Origin: Sphingobacterium pedocola
GTDB lineage: Bacteria > Bacteroidota > Bacteroidia > Sphingobacteriales > Sphingobacteriaceae
Direction: 5' to 3'
NCBI RefSeq assembly: GCF_015209965.1
Contig: NZ_MU158690.1
Coordinates: 855,867-919,866, forward strand
Length of the DNA stretch: 64,000 nucleotides
The notes below the pieces were generated by a model. It was given only the letters and a program-made list of their open reading frames with translations, was not told where the DNA came from and searched no databases. Position numbers and translations under genes: made by a program. Below, piece after piece: positions 15,353 to 23,911 of this stretch (position 1 is the stretch's first letter; each line of letters begins with the position of its first letter).

Positions 15353-16540
15353 ATGAATATATTAAATTTAATTGGTCGTGAACAGGAGCTTTTTGCACAA
15401 GATATTGAAAGTAGTGAAAAAGAATTAAACCAAATTGTTTCCACATCACGATTTTTAGTAATTGGTGGCGCGGGTTCAATTGGACAAGCCACAACAAAGG
15501 AGATTTTTAAAAGAAATCCGAAGAAATTACATGTGGTTGATATAAGTGAAAACAATATGGTCGAACTGGTGCGCGATATTCGGAGTTCTTTCGGTTATAT
15601 AGATGGGGATTTTCAGACGTTTGCATTAGATATTGGTTCAATCGAATACGATGCATTTTTTGAGGCAGATGGCGAATATGATTATGTATTAAATCTGTCT
15701 GCGCTGAAACATGTACGTAGTGAAAAAGATCCGTACACGTTAATGCGTATGATTGATGTGAACATTTTCAACACGGATAAAACAATCCAACAATCCATTA
15801 CAAAAGGTGTAAAAAAATATTTCTGTGTTTCCACGGATAAAGCTGCAAATCCCGTTAATATGATGGGTGCATCTAAGCGTATAATGGAAATGTTTTTGAT
15901 GCGCAGAAGTACAGATATTAAAATTTCGACTGCACGGTTTGCCAATGTAGCATTTTCAGATGGATCATTGTTGCATGGATTTAATCAACGTATTCAGAAA
16001 TTGCAGCCCATCGTAGCACCTAATGATATTAAACGTTATTTTGTTATACCAAAGGAATCCGGTGAGCTTTGTTTGATGTCGTGCATATTTGGTGAAAATA
16101 GAGATGTATTTTTTCCGAAATTAAGTGAGAGTTTACATTTGATCACGTTTGCCGAAATTGCAGAAAAATATTTACGGAAACTAGGATATGAACCTCATCT
16201 ATGTGAGACTGAAGATGAAGCACGTGATTTAGTTCGCAGTTTACCTCAAGAAGGGAAATGGCCATGTCTGTTTACAAGCAGTGATACTACAGGTGAAAAA
16301 GATTTTGAAGAATTTTTTACAGATAAAGAGACCTTGGATATGCAACGATTTGAAAATTTAGGAATTATTAAAAATGATCTGAATATTGAATCTGCTAAGT
16401 TAGAACTTTTTGAAGAGACTATTGCAGGTCTTAAAATCAATAAAAAATGGGATAAACAAGAAATAGTTGATTTGTTTTTTCAAATGATACCTGATTTTGG
16501 ACATAAAGAAACAGGTAAGTATTTAGATGCAAAAATGTAA
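15353..16540 (+). CDS. legB: NDP-GlcNAc 4,6-dehydratase, legionaminic acid pathway
   Basis: A 395-residue extended SDR of the polysaccharide-synthesis dehydratase family. It has GGAGSIG (38-44), the STDKAANPVNMMGASKR region (160-176) with M171-x3-K175 in place of the usual Tyr-Lys pair, and a long C-terminal extension. It would make the 4-keto-6-deoxy sugar that starts legionaminic acid synthesis; in Campylobacter LegB uses GDP-GlcNAc, whereas other bacteria use the UDP form. The PtmE-like nucleotidyltransferase downstream suggests the GDP route. LegC follows 4 bp later. It is distinct from the membrane dehydratase at 41224. Confidence 0.88.
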   Translation: MNILNLIGREQELFAQDIESSEKELNQIVSTSRFLVIGGAGSIGQATTKEIFKRNPKKLHVVDISENNMVELVRDIRSSFGYIDGDFQTFALDIGSIEYDAFFEADGEYDYVLNLSALKHVRSEKDPYTLMRMIDVNIFNTDKTIQQSITKGVKKYFCVSTDKAANPVNMMGASKRIMEMFLMRRSTDIKISTARFANVAFSDGSLLHGFNQRIQKLQPIVAPNDIKRYFVIPKESGELCLMSCIFGENRDVFFPKLSESLHLITFAEIAEKYLRKLGYEPHLCETEDEARDLVRSLPQEGKWPCLFTSSDTTGEKDFEEFFTDKETLDMQRFENLGIIKNDLNIESAKLELFEETIAGLKINKKWDKQEIVDLFFQMIPDFGHKETGKYLDAKM

Positions 16541-16544
16541 AAAA

Positions 16545-17687
16545 ATGGAGAACATTAATCAGATCGTATCATTTGTTCAGGAACAGTTTCAAACCAAAGA
16601 GTTTATACCTTTGCATGAGCCTCGTTTCCGAGGTAATGAAAAAGAATATCTATTAGATACAATTGATTCTACATTTGTTTCGTCTGTAGGAGCTTACGTA
16701 GATCGGTTCGAATTGGATATGCAGGCAATAACCAGTGCAGAAAAGGCAATTGCAGTTGTTAATGGGACGGCCGGATTGCAAGTTGCTTTACGTCTTGCTG
16801 GAGTGGTGGCCGGTGATGAGGTTATAACACAAGCACTTACATTCATAGCTACCGCCAATGCCATTGCATATAACCAAGCTACTCCGATTTTTGTTGATGT
16901 GGATCTGGATACTATGGGATTATCGCCAAGTGCTATGGATAATTTCTTAGAAGAGTTTGGCGAGATTCGACAAGAAGGTTGTTTTAATAAGTCAACAGGA
17001 AAGCGAATCGCTGCATGTATGCCTATGCATACTTTTGGCTTTCCTGTTCACATTGATGAACTTATCGCGGTATGTGAGAAGTGGCATATTCCTTTAGTAG
17101 AGGATTCTGCAGAATCCTTGGGGTCTTATTATAAAGGAAAGCACACCGGCACCTTCGGCTTATTAGGTGCATTTTCATTTAATGGCAATAAAACGGTCAC
17201 CTGCGGAGGTGGAGGAGCTATAGTGACGAATGATCTGACTTTAGGAGCTAAGGCTAAATATTTGACAACTACAGCGAAAAAGCCACATCCGTATGAGTTT
17301 TTTCATGATGAAATTGGTTACAATTTTAGAATGCCTAATCTCAATGCAGCATTAGCTTGTGCGCAACTGGAAATGTTGGATGAGTTCGTTGACAATAAAC
17401 GAGAACTAGCATCTCTTTACGCAAAGTTCTTTAATAGTATTGGTGTCAATTTTAGACAAGAACTACCAGATACCAAAGCCAATTATTGGTTAATGTGTGT
17501 AGAATTAAATAACAAAGAAGAACGCGATTTATTTCTAAAGGAAACGAATGTACAAAAAGTAATGACGAGACCAATTTGGCAATTGATGTACCGTTTACCT
17601 ATGTTTGAACATTGTCAACGCGATGCGCAAAGCAATGCCATATTTTTGGAAGAAAGAATTGTAAATATACCAAGTAGTGTTAGATAA
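16545..17687 (+). CDS. legC: LegC-family PLP aminotransferase
   Basis: A DegT/DnrJ/EryC1-type aminotransferase of 380 residues that would convert the 4-keto product of LegB into the 4-amino-4,6-dideoxy sugar. The PLP lysine is in AFSFNGNKTVTCGGGG, the VEDSAESLGSYYKGKHTG segment contributes the cofactor-binding aspartate, and NGTAGLQVALRLAGV is the N-terminal PLP phosphate region. The C-terminus has the RPIWQLMYRLPMFE segment. I chose the ATG at 16545, 4 nt after the legB stop, over an overlapping ATG at 16527 that adds a Lys-rich hexapeptide. Its end overlaps the next gene by 11 bp. Confidence 0.9.
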   Translation: MENINQIVSFVQEQFQTKEFIPLHEPRFRGNEKEYLLDTIDSTFVSSVGAYVDRFELDMQAITSAEKAIAVVNGTAGLQVALRLAGVVAGDEVITQALTFIATANAIAYNQATPIFVDVDLDTMGLSPSAMDNFLEEFGEIRQEGCFNKSTGKRIAACMPMHTFGFPVHIDELIAVCEKWHIPLVEDSAESLGSYYKGKHTGTFGLLGAFSFNGNKTVTCGGGGAIVTNDLTLGAKAKYLTTTAKKPHPYEFFHDEIGYNFRMPNLNAALACAQLEMLDEFVDNKRELASLYAKFFNSIGVNFRQELPDTKANYWLMCVELNNKEERDLFLKETNVQKVMTRPIWQLMYRLPMFEHCQRDAQSNAIFLEERIVNIPSSVR

Positions 17688-18306
17688 TAGGATTGTAATA
17701 ATAGGTTATTCAGGGCACGCATTGGTTGTGTTAGATGCAGCTATTGCTATGGGATTGGAAATCCATGGCTATTGTGAACCTACTGCAGTTGTATTTAATC
17801 CGCATGCCTTAAAATATTTTGGAAATGAGAGTGATGGAGCTTTTTCGTGGAATAATGATGTCGATTTTATACTCGGGATAGGTGATAACGCTACGCGATA
17901 TAAGAGCGCACAACGAATTAACAAACACAACGGAAGGGTATTAAACGTTATTCATCCGGCGAGCAACATAGGCAGTTCTGTTAAAATAGGAAATGGAAAT
18001 TTTGTTAACGTCAATGCGTGCGTTAATGCTTTTGCGACTATCGGAGATTATTGCATATTAAATACAGGTTGCATTGTAGAACACGAGTGCCAATTAGGCA
18101 ACGCGGTACATGTTGCTCCCGGCGCTGTACTTGCGGGGAATGTAACAGTGGGGAATTTTAGTTTTGTCGGTGCAAATTCCGTGATTAAGCAGGGTGTTAG
18201 AATAGGTGAAAATGTAATTATAGGAGCAGGGAGTGTAGTACTGAAAGATGTGGAAGACAATCAGATCGTAGTAGGAAACCCAGCAAAAAAAATACGTACA
18301 CAATGA
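17677..18306 (+). CDS. NeuD/PglD-type sugar acyltransferase
   Basis: A 209-residue protein with an N-terminal Rossmann-like PglD domain (IVIIGYSGHALVVLDAA) and a C-terminal left-handed beta-helix of hexapeptide repeats (VHVAPGAVLAGNVTVG, then VIIGAGSVVLKDV and the VVGNPAKKI ending). By position it would N-acetylate the LegC product (the role of LegH/PglD), though NeuD-type enzymes can also O-acetylate the finished nonulosonic acid. The start is GTG at 17677, because no ATG occurs before Met at codon 26 and the upstream frame supports the Rossmann motif. It overlaps legC by 11 bp and legI by 4 bp. Confidence 0.82.
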   Translation: MLDNRIVIIGYSGHALVVLDAAIAMGLEIHGYCEPTAVVFNPHALKYFGNESDGAFSWNNDVDFILGIGDNATRYKSAQRINKHNGRVLNVIHPASNIGSSVKIGNGNFVNVNACVNAFATIGDYCILNTGCIVEHECQLGNAVHVAPGAVLAGNVTVGNFSFVGANSVIKQGVRIGENVIIGAGSVVLKDVEDNQIVVGNPAKKIRTQ

Positions 18307-19313
18307 AAAAAGTTTTAATTATTGCAGAAGCAGGTGTAAACCACAATGGCTCAATAGAAAACGCATTTAAATTAATTGATGCTGCGGTTGATGCTGGTGT
18401 CGATTATATAAAATTTCAAACATTTAAAGCGGATAAGTTAGTTGCCAAATCGGCAAAAAAGGCTGAATATCAAATTACAAATACAAAGAATGCAAATGAT
18501 TCGCAGTTTGAAATGCTAAAAAAGCTCGAGATCTCTCATGAGGATCATGAGCGTCTTATCGACTACTGTAATTCAAAAAAAATTAGTTTTTTTTCTACCG
18601 CGTTTGATTTAGATTCACTACAGTATTTGAAAGATATCGGTCTAGATTTAGTGAAAATACCCTCCGGAGAAATAACGAATCTTCCTTACTTGAGAAAGGC
18701 AGCAGGATTATTCGATAGAGTAATCCTATCGACAGGAATGTGTACATTGGAAGATATTCGATTGGCAGTCGATGTGTTTGTTAAAGAAGGAATCGATATT
18801 AAGAATATTACGATATTACACTGCAATACAGAATATCCTACGCCTATGATGGATGTAAATTTGAAAGCAATGAATACGATAAAGGATACTTTCGCAACAG
18901 AAATCGGATATTCTGACCATACGTTAGGGATTGAAGTTCCTATTGCAGCAGTTGCTTTGGGTGCTTCGGTAATTGAAAAACATTTTACTTTAGACAATAC
19001 GATGGAAGGGCCTGATCACGCAGCATCATTGGAGCCTAGGGAATTGAAGGCAATGGTTGCTGCAATTCGAAATATCGAACTGGCAACTGCAGGCTCCGGT
19101 TTAAAGGAACCTAGTCCTTCTGAATTAAAGAATATGGTAATTGCCCGGAAAAGTATCGTGGCAAAAGAACAAATAGTAAAGGGAGAGGTTCTTACTGAAG
19201 AAAATTTGACAGTCAAGCGCCCTGGTTCGGGTATTTCTCCTATGCAATGGGATGAAATAATTGGACAGATTGCCAGTAAAAACTTTGATGTAGATGATTT
19301 AATTAGTCTATAA
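18303..19313 (+). CDS. legI: N,N'-diacetyllegionaminic acid synthase (NeuB family)
   Basis: A 336-residue TIM-barrel enzyme that condenses phosphoenolpyruvate with the 2,4-diamino-2,4,6-trideoxy mannose derivative to form legionaminic acid. IIAEAGVNHNGSIENAFKLI is the family N-terminus; VKIPSGEITNLPYL, ILHCNTEYPTP, EIGYSDHTLG and EKHFTLD are conserved catalytic and metal-binding regions. The C-terminal antifreeze-like SAF domain (about 285-336, ARKSIVAKEQIVKGEVLT) is complete. The LegI rather than NeuB assignment rests on the neighbouring LegB, LegC and LegG. It overlaps the acyltransferase gene by 4 bp and touches legG. Confidence 0.92.
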   Translation: MKKVLIIAEAGVNHNGSIENAFKLIDAAVDAGVDYIKFQTFKADKLVAKSAKKAEYQITNTKNANDSQFEMLKKLEISHEDHERLIDYCNSKKISFFSTAFDLDSLQYLKDIGLDLVKIPSGEITNLPYLRKAAGLFDRVILSTGMCTLEDIRLAVDVFVKEGIDIKNITILHCNTEYPTPMMDVNLKAMNTIKDTFATEIGYSDHTLGIEVPIAAVALGASVIEKHFTLDNTMEGPDHAASLEPRELKAMVAAIRNIELATAGSGLKEPSPSELKNMVIARKSIVAKEQIVKGEVLTEENLTVKRPGSGISPMQWDEIIGQIASKNFDVDDLISL

Positions 19314-20476
19314 TGAAGAAAATTTGTATTGTTACAGCAACAAGGGCGGAATATGGTTTATTAAAACCTTTGATGACGCTAATCGAAAAAAGCGATCAGT
19401 TTACATTGCAGGTTTTGGCGACAGGAGCTCACCTTTCTCCGGAATTTGGATTAACCTACAAGTTTATTGAGCAAGATGGTTTTATCATTAACGAAAAAGT
19501 AGAGATGCTTGTGTCGTCTGATACATCAAATGCAATAGTTAAATCAATGGGTTTAGGGATGATTGGCTACGCGGACGCTTTTTCAAGATTGAATCCCGAT
19601 GCTGTTATTATTCTCGGTGATCGATATGAAATGCTCTCTGTTGCTTCTGTCGCGTCAATTTTTACCATACCAATATTTCATTTACATGGTGGCGAGATTA
19701 CAGAAGGTGCGTATGATGATGCCATCCGGCACGCTATTTCAAAACTTAGTCACTTACATTTTACATCTACAGAAGAATATCGACAAAGGGTCATTCAGAT
19801 GGGTGAACAACCTGATCGCGTTTTCAATGTTGGGGCTATTGGACTAGACAATATTTATAATGTTCCTCTTTTGACAAAAGAGGACCTTGAGCAGAGTCTT
19901 GGCATTAGATTCAAGAAATATAATTATCAAGTGACTTTCCACCCAGAGACATTAGGTGGGAAATCAGCCAAAGAGCAGTTTGAAATATTATTACGGGCGA
20001 TTTCACAGCAAAAGGATAGCTATTTCGTCTTTACTAAAGCTAATGCGGACACGGACGGTAGAATTATAAACCAGCTAATTGATGATTTCGTCAGTAAAAA
20101 TCCAGAAACATCCGCTGCATACAGTTCTTTGGGAAGTATTCGTTTTCTTTCTCTTGTGAAAATCTGTAATGCCATTGTAGGTAATAGCTCTAGCGGAATT
20201 ATCGAAGCTCCATCATTGAATACAGCTACGATCAATATTGGCGACCGACAGAAAGGTAGGACGCAAGCTGGGAGCGTCATCAACTGTGCCGTTGAAGAGG
20301 AGATGATTATTGATAGTTTTCAGCGCGCGAAGGAATCACTGTTTCAAGATACTGTAGCTAAGATCGAAAATCCCTACGGAACTGGTGGTACGGCTGCTCG
20401 AATAATGCATGCGTTGTCTTCACTAGACTTTAATCAGTTAAAAACAAAGAAATTTTACAATATAAAACATAGATAA
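19313..20476 (+). CDS. legG: Hydrolysing NDP-sugar 2-epimerase (NeuC/LegG)
   Basis: A 387-residue GT-B fold epimerase that releases NDP and inverts C2 of the diacetamido sugar, giving the substrate of LegI. Typical segments are VTATRAEYGLLKPL, ILGDRYEMLSVA, FHLHGGEITEGAYDDAIRH, VTFHPETLG and GNSSSGIIEAPSL. It is distinct from the non-hydrolysing WecB at 13016. Start and stop codons overlap the genes on both sides by one base (ATGA-like junctions), indicating tight translational coupling. No missing catalytic region is apparent. Confidence 0.92.
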   Translation: MKKICIVTATRAEYGLLKPLMTLIEKSDQFTLQVLATGAHLSPEFGLTYKFIEQDGFIINEKVEMLVSSDTSNAIVKSMGLGMIGYADAFSRLNPDAVIILGDRYEMLSVASVASIFTIPIFHLHGGEITEGAYDDAIRHAISKLSHLHFTSTEEYRQRVIQMGEQPDRVFNVGAIGLDNIYNVPLLTKEDLEQSLGIRFKKYNYQVTFHPETLGGKSAKEQFEILLRAISQQKDSYFVFTKANADTDGRIINQLIDDFVSKNPETSAAYSSLGSIRFLSLVKICNAIVGNSSSGIIEAPSLNTATINIGDRQKGRTQAGSVINCAVEEEMIIDSFQRAKESLFQDTVAKIENPYGTGGTAARIMHALSSLDFNQLKTKKFYNIKHR

Positions 20477-21525
20477 TGAATATTGTTGAAAGACACACGA
20501 TTCTGCGGTCGGAATCAGTTCGGGAAGCCTTAATTAAATTAGATTTAATTGCACCATCATCTATTCTATTTATAGTGGGAGAAGATAATGTTTTACTGGG
20601 TTCTCTAACTGATGGGGACTTGCGAAGGGGTTTCATAAAAGGATTAGACTTTGATAATGATTTGTTAGATTTTACACAAACTAATCCTGTATTTATCACA
20701 GAAAATAAATATGACTTAGATCAATTAGATCAGTTTAGAAAAAATTTAATAAAAATTGTGCCCATTGTTGATGCAGAGCATCGAATCATCGACATTTTAG
20801 ATTTTAAATTTAAGACAACTCTTATCCCTGCAGATGCAGTTTTGATGGCAGGGGGGGAAGGAAAACGTTTGAGACCACTTACGGAGACCACGCCAAAACC
20901 TCTTTTAAAAGTAGGCGGAAAGCCTATAATCGAATATAATATGGATAGGTTGCAACAGGTAGGTGTCAAGAATGTGAATTTAAGTATTAATTATCTCGGC
21001 GAACAGTTGGTCGATTATTTTGGAGATGGGCAAAGCAGAAACTTAAATATTCAATACGTTCGAGAAAGTAAACCTCTGGGCACTATTGGATCAATTCTTT
21101 TAGTTGAAAATTTTGAACATGACGACATTATTGTGATGAATTCAGACCTGTTAACCAATATTGATTTTGCTGATTTTTATCGTACTTTTAAGGAGACTAA
21201 TGCCGATATGGCTGTAGCGGCAACTTCCTATCATGTAGATGTTCCTTATGCTGTTTTAGAAATTAATGAGCAGAATACCGTTAAATCATTAAAGGAGAAG
21301 CCGAGGTATACCTATTATTCTAATGCGGGTATCTATTTTATAAAGAAAGACTTATTAAAAATGATACCTGAGGATCAGTTTTTTGATATTACAGATTTAA
21401 TGGATCGGATCCTCGAAATGAATCTAAAGCTAATCACATATCCGATTAATGGGTATTGGTTGGATATCGGGAAGCATGAAGATTTTAAGAAAGCTCAGGA
21501 AGATATTAAACACATAAAATTGTAG
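20476..21525 (+). CDS. ptmE: CBS-domain sugar-1-phosphate nucleotidyltransferase (PtmE-like)
   Basis: A 349-residue protein with two CBS motifs (about residues 1-120) followed by a nucleotidyltransferase domain (about 120-349) carrying LMAGGEGKRLRPLTETTPKPLLKV-type activation sequence (MAGGEGKRLRPLTE). Further motifs are NSDLLTNIDF and YWLDIGKHEDF. In Campylobacter PtmE is the glucosamine-1-phosphate guanylyltransferase that supplies the GDP-linked precursor of legionaminic acid, so its presence suggests the GDP-sugar version of the pathway here. The base specificity cannot be read from the sequence alone; CBS domains imply regulation by a nucleotide. Confidence 0.85.
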   Translation: MNIVERHTILRSESVREALIKLDLIAPSSILFIVGEDNVLLGSLTDGDLRRGFIKGLDFDNDLLDFTQTNPVFITENKYDLDQLDQFRKNLIKIVPIVDAEHRIIDILDFKFKTTLIPADAVLMAGGEGKRLRPLTETTPKPLLKVGGKPIIEYNMDRLQQVGVKNVNLSINYLGEQLVDYFGDGQSRNLNIQYVRESKPLGTIGSILLVENFEHDDIIVMNSDLLTNIDFADFYRTFKETNADMAVAATSYHVDVPYAVLEINEQNTVKSLKEKPRYTYYSNAGIYFIKKDLLKMIPEDQFFDITDLMDRILEMNLKLITYPINGYWLDIGKHEDFKKAQEDIKHIKL

Positions 21526-21530
21526 ACGCT

Positions 21531-22256
21531 ATGAATATCTTAATTACATTATGTGCAAGGGGAGGTTCTAAGGGCATTCCGCGAAAAAATATAAAAGAAT
21601 TAAATGGCCGACCATTAATTGACTATAGTATTCAATTTGCAAAAGAAATAAAAGCGCATTATACTAACGTAATTATTGAATTATCTACAGACGATCAAGA
21701 AATAAGAGATGTTGCAGATCAGTTGGGACTGTCTACTCAGTACATTAGGCCAGCACATTTGGCCTCTGATACCGCAGGTAAAGTCGATGTAATTCGTGAT
21801 GTGGTAAAATATGCAGAAAATATCTATAAAGTAAAATTTGACTATATACTAGATCTCGATGTGAGTTCCCCGTTGCGAACGGTTAGCGACGTAATTGAAG
21901 CTTTTAAAATAATGACAAATGACAGTGAGGCTTTAACATTGTTTTCGGTAAATAAGGCAAATAAAAATCCTTATTTTAATATGGTGGAAGTAAATGAGGA
22001 TGGATATTATTCCCTTTCAAAAATTAGAGATACCACAACATTATCGCGTCAAGCAGCTCCAGAGGTCTTTGAACTGAATGCTTCATTTTATATTTACAGT
22101 CGTGCTTATTTTGATTCATCTTGGAAGGGTGTTGTAACCGATAAGTCAATAGTGTACAATATGTTTCATATATGCTTTGATCTTGACCATCCGATAGATT
22201 TTGAGTTTATGGATTTCTTGTTAAAGAATGATAAGTTGCCGTTTGAATTGATATGA
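21531..22256 (+). CDS. legF: CMP-legionaminic acid synthetase (acylneuraminate cytidylyltransferase)
   Basis: A 241-residue cytidylyltransferase that activates the nonulosonic acid with CTP. The N-terminus ARGGSKGIPRKNIKELNGRP is the family nucleotide-binding signature; LDLDVSSPLRTVSDV and the aspartates around it form the catalytic centre. It is of the short single-domain type. It overlaps the following oxidoreductase gene by 4 bp. The activated sugar is taken to be legionaminic acid because of the complete leg set upstream; the fold itself also serves sialic and pseudaminic acids. Confidence 0.9.
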   Translation: MNILITLCARGGSKGIPRKNIKELNGRPLIDYSIQFAKEIKAHYTNVIIELSTDDQEIRDVADQLGLSTQYIRPAHLASDTAGKVDVIRDVVKYAENIYKVKFDYILDLDVSSPLRTVSDVIEAFKIMTNDSEALTLFSVNKANKNPYFNMVEVNEDGYYSLSKIRDTTTLSRQAAPEVFELNASFYIYSRAYFDSSWKGVVTDKSIVYNMFHICFDLDHPIDFEFMDFLLKNDKLPFELI

Positions 22257-23155
22257 AAGTATTAATAATTGGGTTGGGGTCTATTGCTAAAAAGCACATA
22301 ATTGCCCTACGTAAATATGATCCAAAAATTGAACTGTATGCTTTGCGAAGCAGTAAGACATCGGCTGCGCAAGATGATGTGATAAATATTTATTCATTAG
22401 ATGAAGTAGAACAAGTGTCCTTCGCTATCGTTTCTAATCCAACGGCTGCACATGCAGACACCATAGTGATGTTGGTAGATAAAGGGGTGCCTATGTTTAT
22501 CGAAAAACCTTTATTTAGTAGCTTAGATCATCAGGAGCTTGTCGCGCGTGTTAAAAGGTTAAATATTAAGACCTATGTCGCTTGTAATTTGAGATTTCTG
22601 GAGGCTATTCAATTTATAAAGACACATATTGCCGCAAAACGTATTAATGAGGTAAACGTATACTGCGGATCCTACTTACCGGATTGGAGACCAAGGTTAG
22701 ATTACCGCACCGTATATAGTGCCAACAAAGAAATGGGGGGAGGTGTGCATATTGATCTTATTCATGAGATTGACTACGTTTATTGGCTTTTCGGGAAACC
22801 AATAGGAGTTAAAAAGCATTTTTCTAATGTATCTTCGTTGAATATTTCTGCTTTCGATTATGCAAATTATCTGCTGAGTTATCCTACATTTAACGTTAAC
22901 GTTCAATTAAATTATTATAGAAGGGATCCGAAGCGTAGTCTCGAAATCGTGTGCGAAAACGGTACATTTTTTATCGATCTTCTGCATAATAAGGTGCTTT
23001 GGAGAGAGGAGGTTGTCTTCGAAGCTAGCAGCCGAATCGCGGACACCTATTACACCCAAATGGAATTTTTTATTAATAATATTTTGAACGGCAATGTTTA
23101 TTTTAATGATATAAATGAGGCTTATGAAATTTTAACATTATGTCTGGAAGACTAA
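22253..23155 (+). CDS. Gfo/Idh/MocA-family oxidoreductase
   Basis: A 300-residue NAD(P)-dependent oxidoreductase with an N-terminal Rossmann domain (VLIIGLGSIAKKHIIAL) and the family EKP motif (MFIEKPLF). The C-terminal alpha/beta domain contains GGGVHIDLIHEIDYVYWLFG, the substrate-binding HxxD/HE region. It lies between legF and a PtmA-like SDR and overlaps the latter by 16 bp. Genes of this pair accompany legionaminic acid clusters in several bacteria and may alter the C7-C9 side chain or C8 configuration of the nonulosonic acid. That role is inference; the exact substrate is unknown. Confidence 0.8.
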   Translation: MKVLIIGLGSIAKKHIIALRKYDPKIELYALRSSKTSAAQDDVINIYSLDEVEQVSFAIVSNPTAAHADTIVMLVDKGVPMFIEKPLFSSLDHQELVARVKRLNIKTYVACNLRFLEAIQFIKTHIAAKRINEVNVYCGSYLPDWRPRLDYRTVYSANKEMGGGVHIDLIHEIDYVYWLFGKPIGVKKHFSNVSSLNISAFDYANYLLSYPTFNVNVQLNYYRRDPKRSLEIVCENGTFFIDLLHNKVLWREEVVFEASSRIADTYYTQMEFFINNILNGNVYFNDINEAYEILTLCLED

Positions 23156-23883
23156 AAGATAAGGTAATAATTATTACAGGAGGAGCTGGCTTGATAGGTC
23201 GGCATATTGTAACTTATAGCAAACAAGAAGGAGCAATAACCATCAGTGTGGATATAACGGGGGAGCATGATCTTCAAGGAGGGAATTATTTATGCGATCT
23301 TACGGATGAATTTCAAGTTTTAAAACTTGTCCAGGATGTGCTGAGTCATTATGGTAGAATAGATGGTTTAGTCAATAATGCGTATCCTAGAACGACCGAT
23401 TGGGGAGCGAAATTTGAGGATGTGCCATATGAGTCGTGGCAAAAGAATATGGATATGCAGCTTAATGCCGTATTCCTTTTGTCCCAAAAAGTTCTGGAAA
23501 TTATGAAGAAGCAACGATCGGGATCAATTGTAAATATTGGTTCTATCTACGGTGTGGTGGGGAATGATTTTACAATATATGAAGGGTATGGCGGCACGTC
23601 GCCTGCGGCCTATGCAGCTATTAAAGGGGGATTGATAAATTTGACAAGGTATTTGGCTTCTTATTTTGGAAAAGACGGTATCCGGGTTAATTGTGTTTCA
23701 CCAGGAGGAATTATTGACAAGCAACATCCTTCTTTTATTGAAAGATATGTACATAAGTCACCCCTGAAGAGAATGGGGAAAGCAGAAGAAATTGCTCCAG
23801 CAGTTATATTCTTGTTATCTGAAGAAGCCTCCTTTGTTACCGGGCATAATTTAATGGTAGACGGAGGGTGGACTAGTATTTAA
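23140..23883 (+). CDS. ptmA: Short-chain dehydrogenase (PtmA-like)
   Basis: A 247-residue classical SDR: cofactor motif TGGAGLIG (13-20), NN at 79-80, catalytic Ser135 and the pair Tyr158/Lys162 in PAAYAAIKGG. It ends with the common GHNLMVDGGWTSI. PtmA is a named SDR of the Campylobacter legionaminic acid locus, proposed to act on sugar precursors or side-chain modification. Together with the overlapping Gfo/Idh gene it could epimerise a carbon by oxidation and reduction. Catalytic residues are complete. Confidence 0.82.
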   Translation: MSGRLKDKVIIITGGAGLIGRHIVTYSKQEGAITISVDITGEHDLQGGNYLCDLTDEFQVLKLVQDVLSHYGRIDGLVNNAYPRTTDWGAKFEDVPYESWQKNMDMQLNAVFLLSQKVLEIMKKQRSGSIVNIGSIYGVVGNDFTIYEGYGGTSPAAYAAIKGGLINLTRYLASYFGKDGIRVNCVSPGGIIDKQHPSFIERYVHKSPLKRMGKAEEIAPAVIFLLSEEASFVTGHNLMVDGGWTSI

Positions 23884-23911
23884 CAATTAAATTATTATTA
23901 AAATTTAAAAT

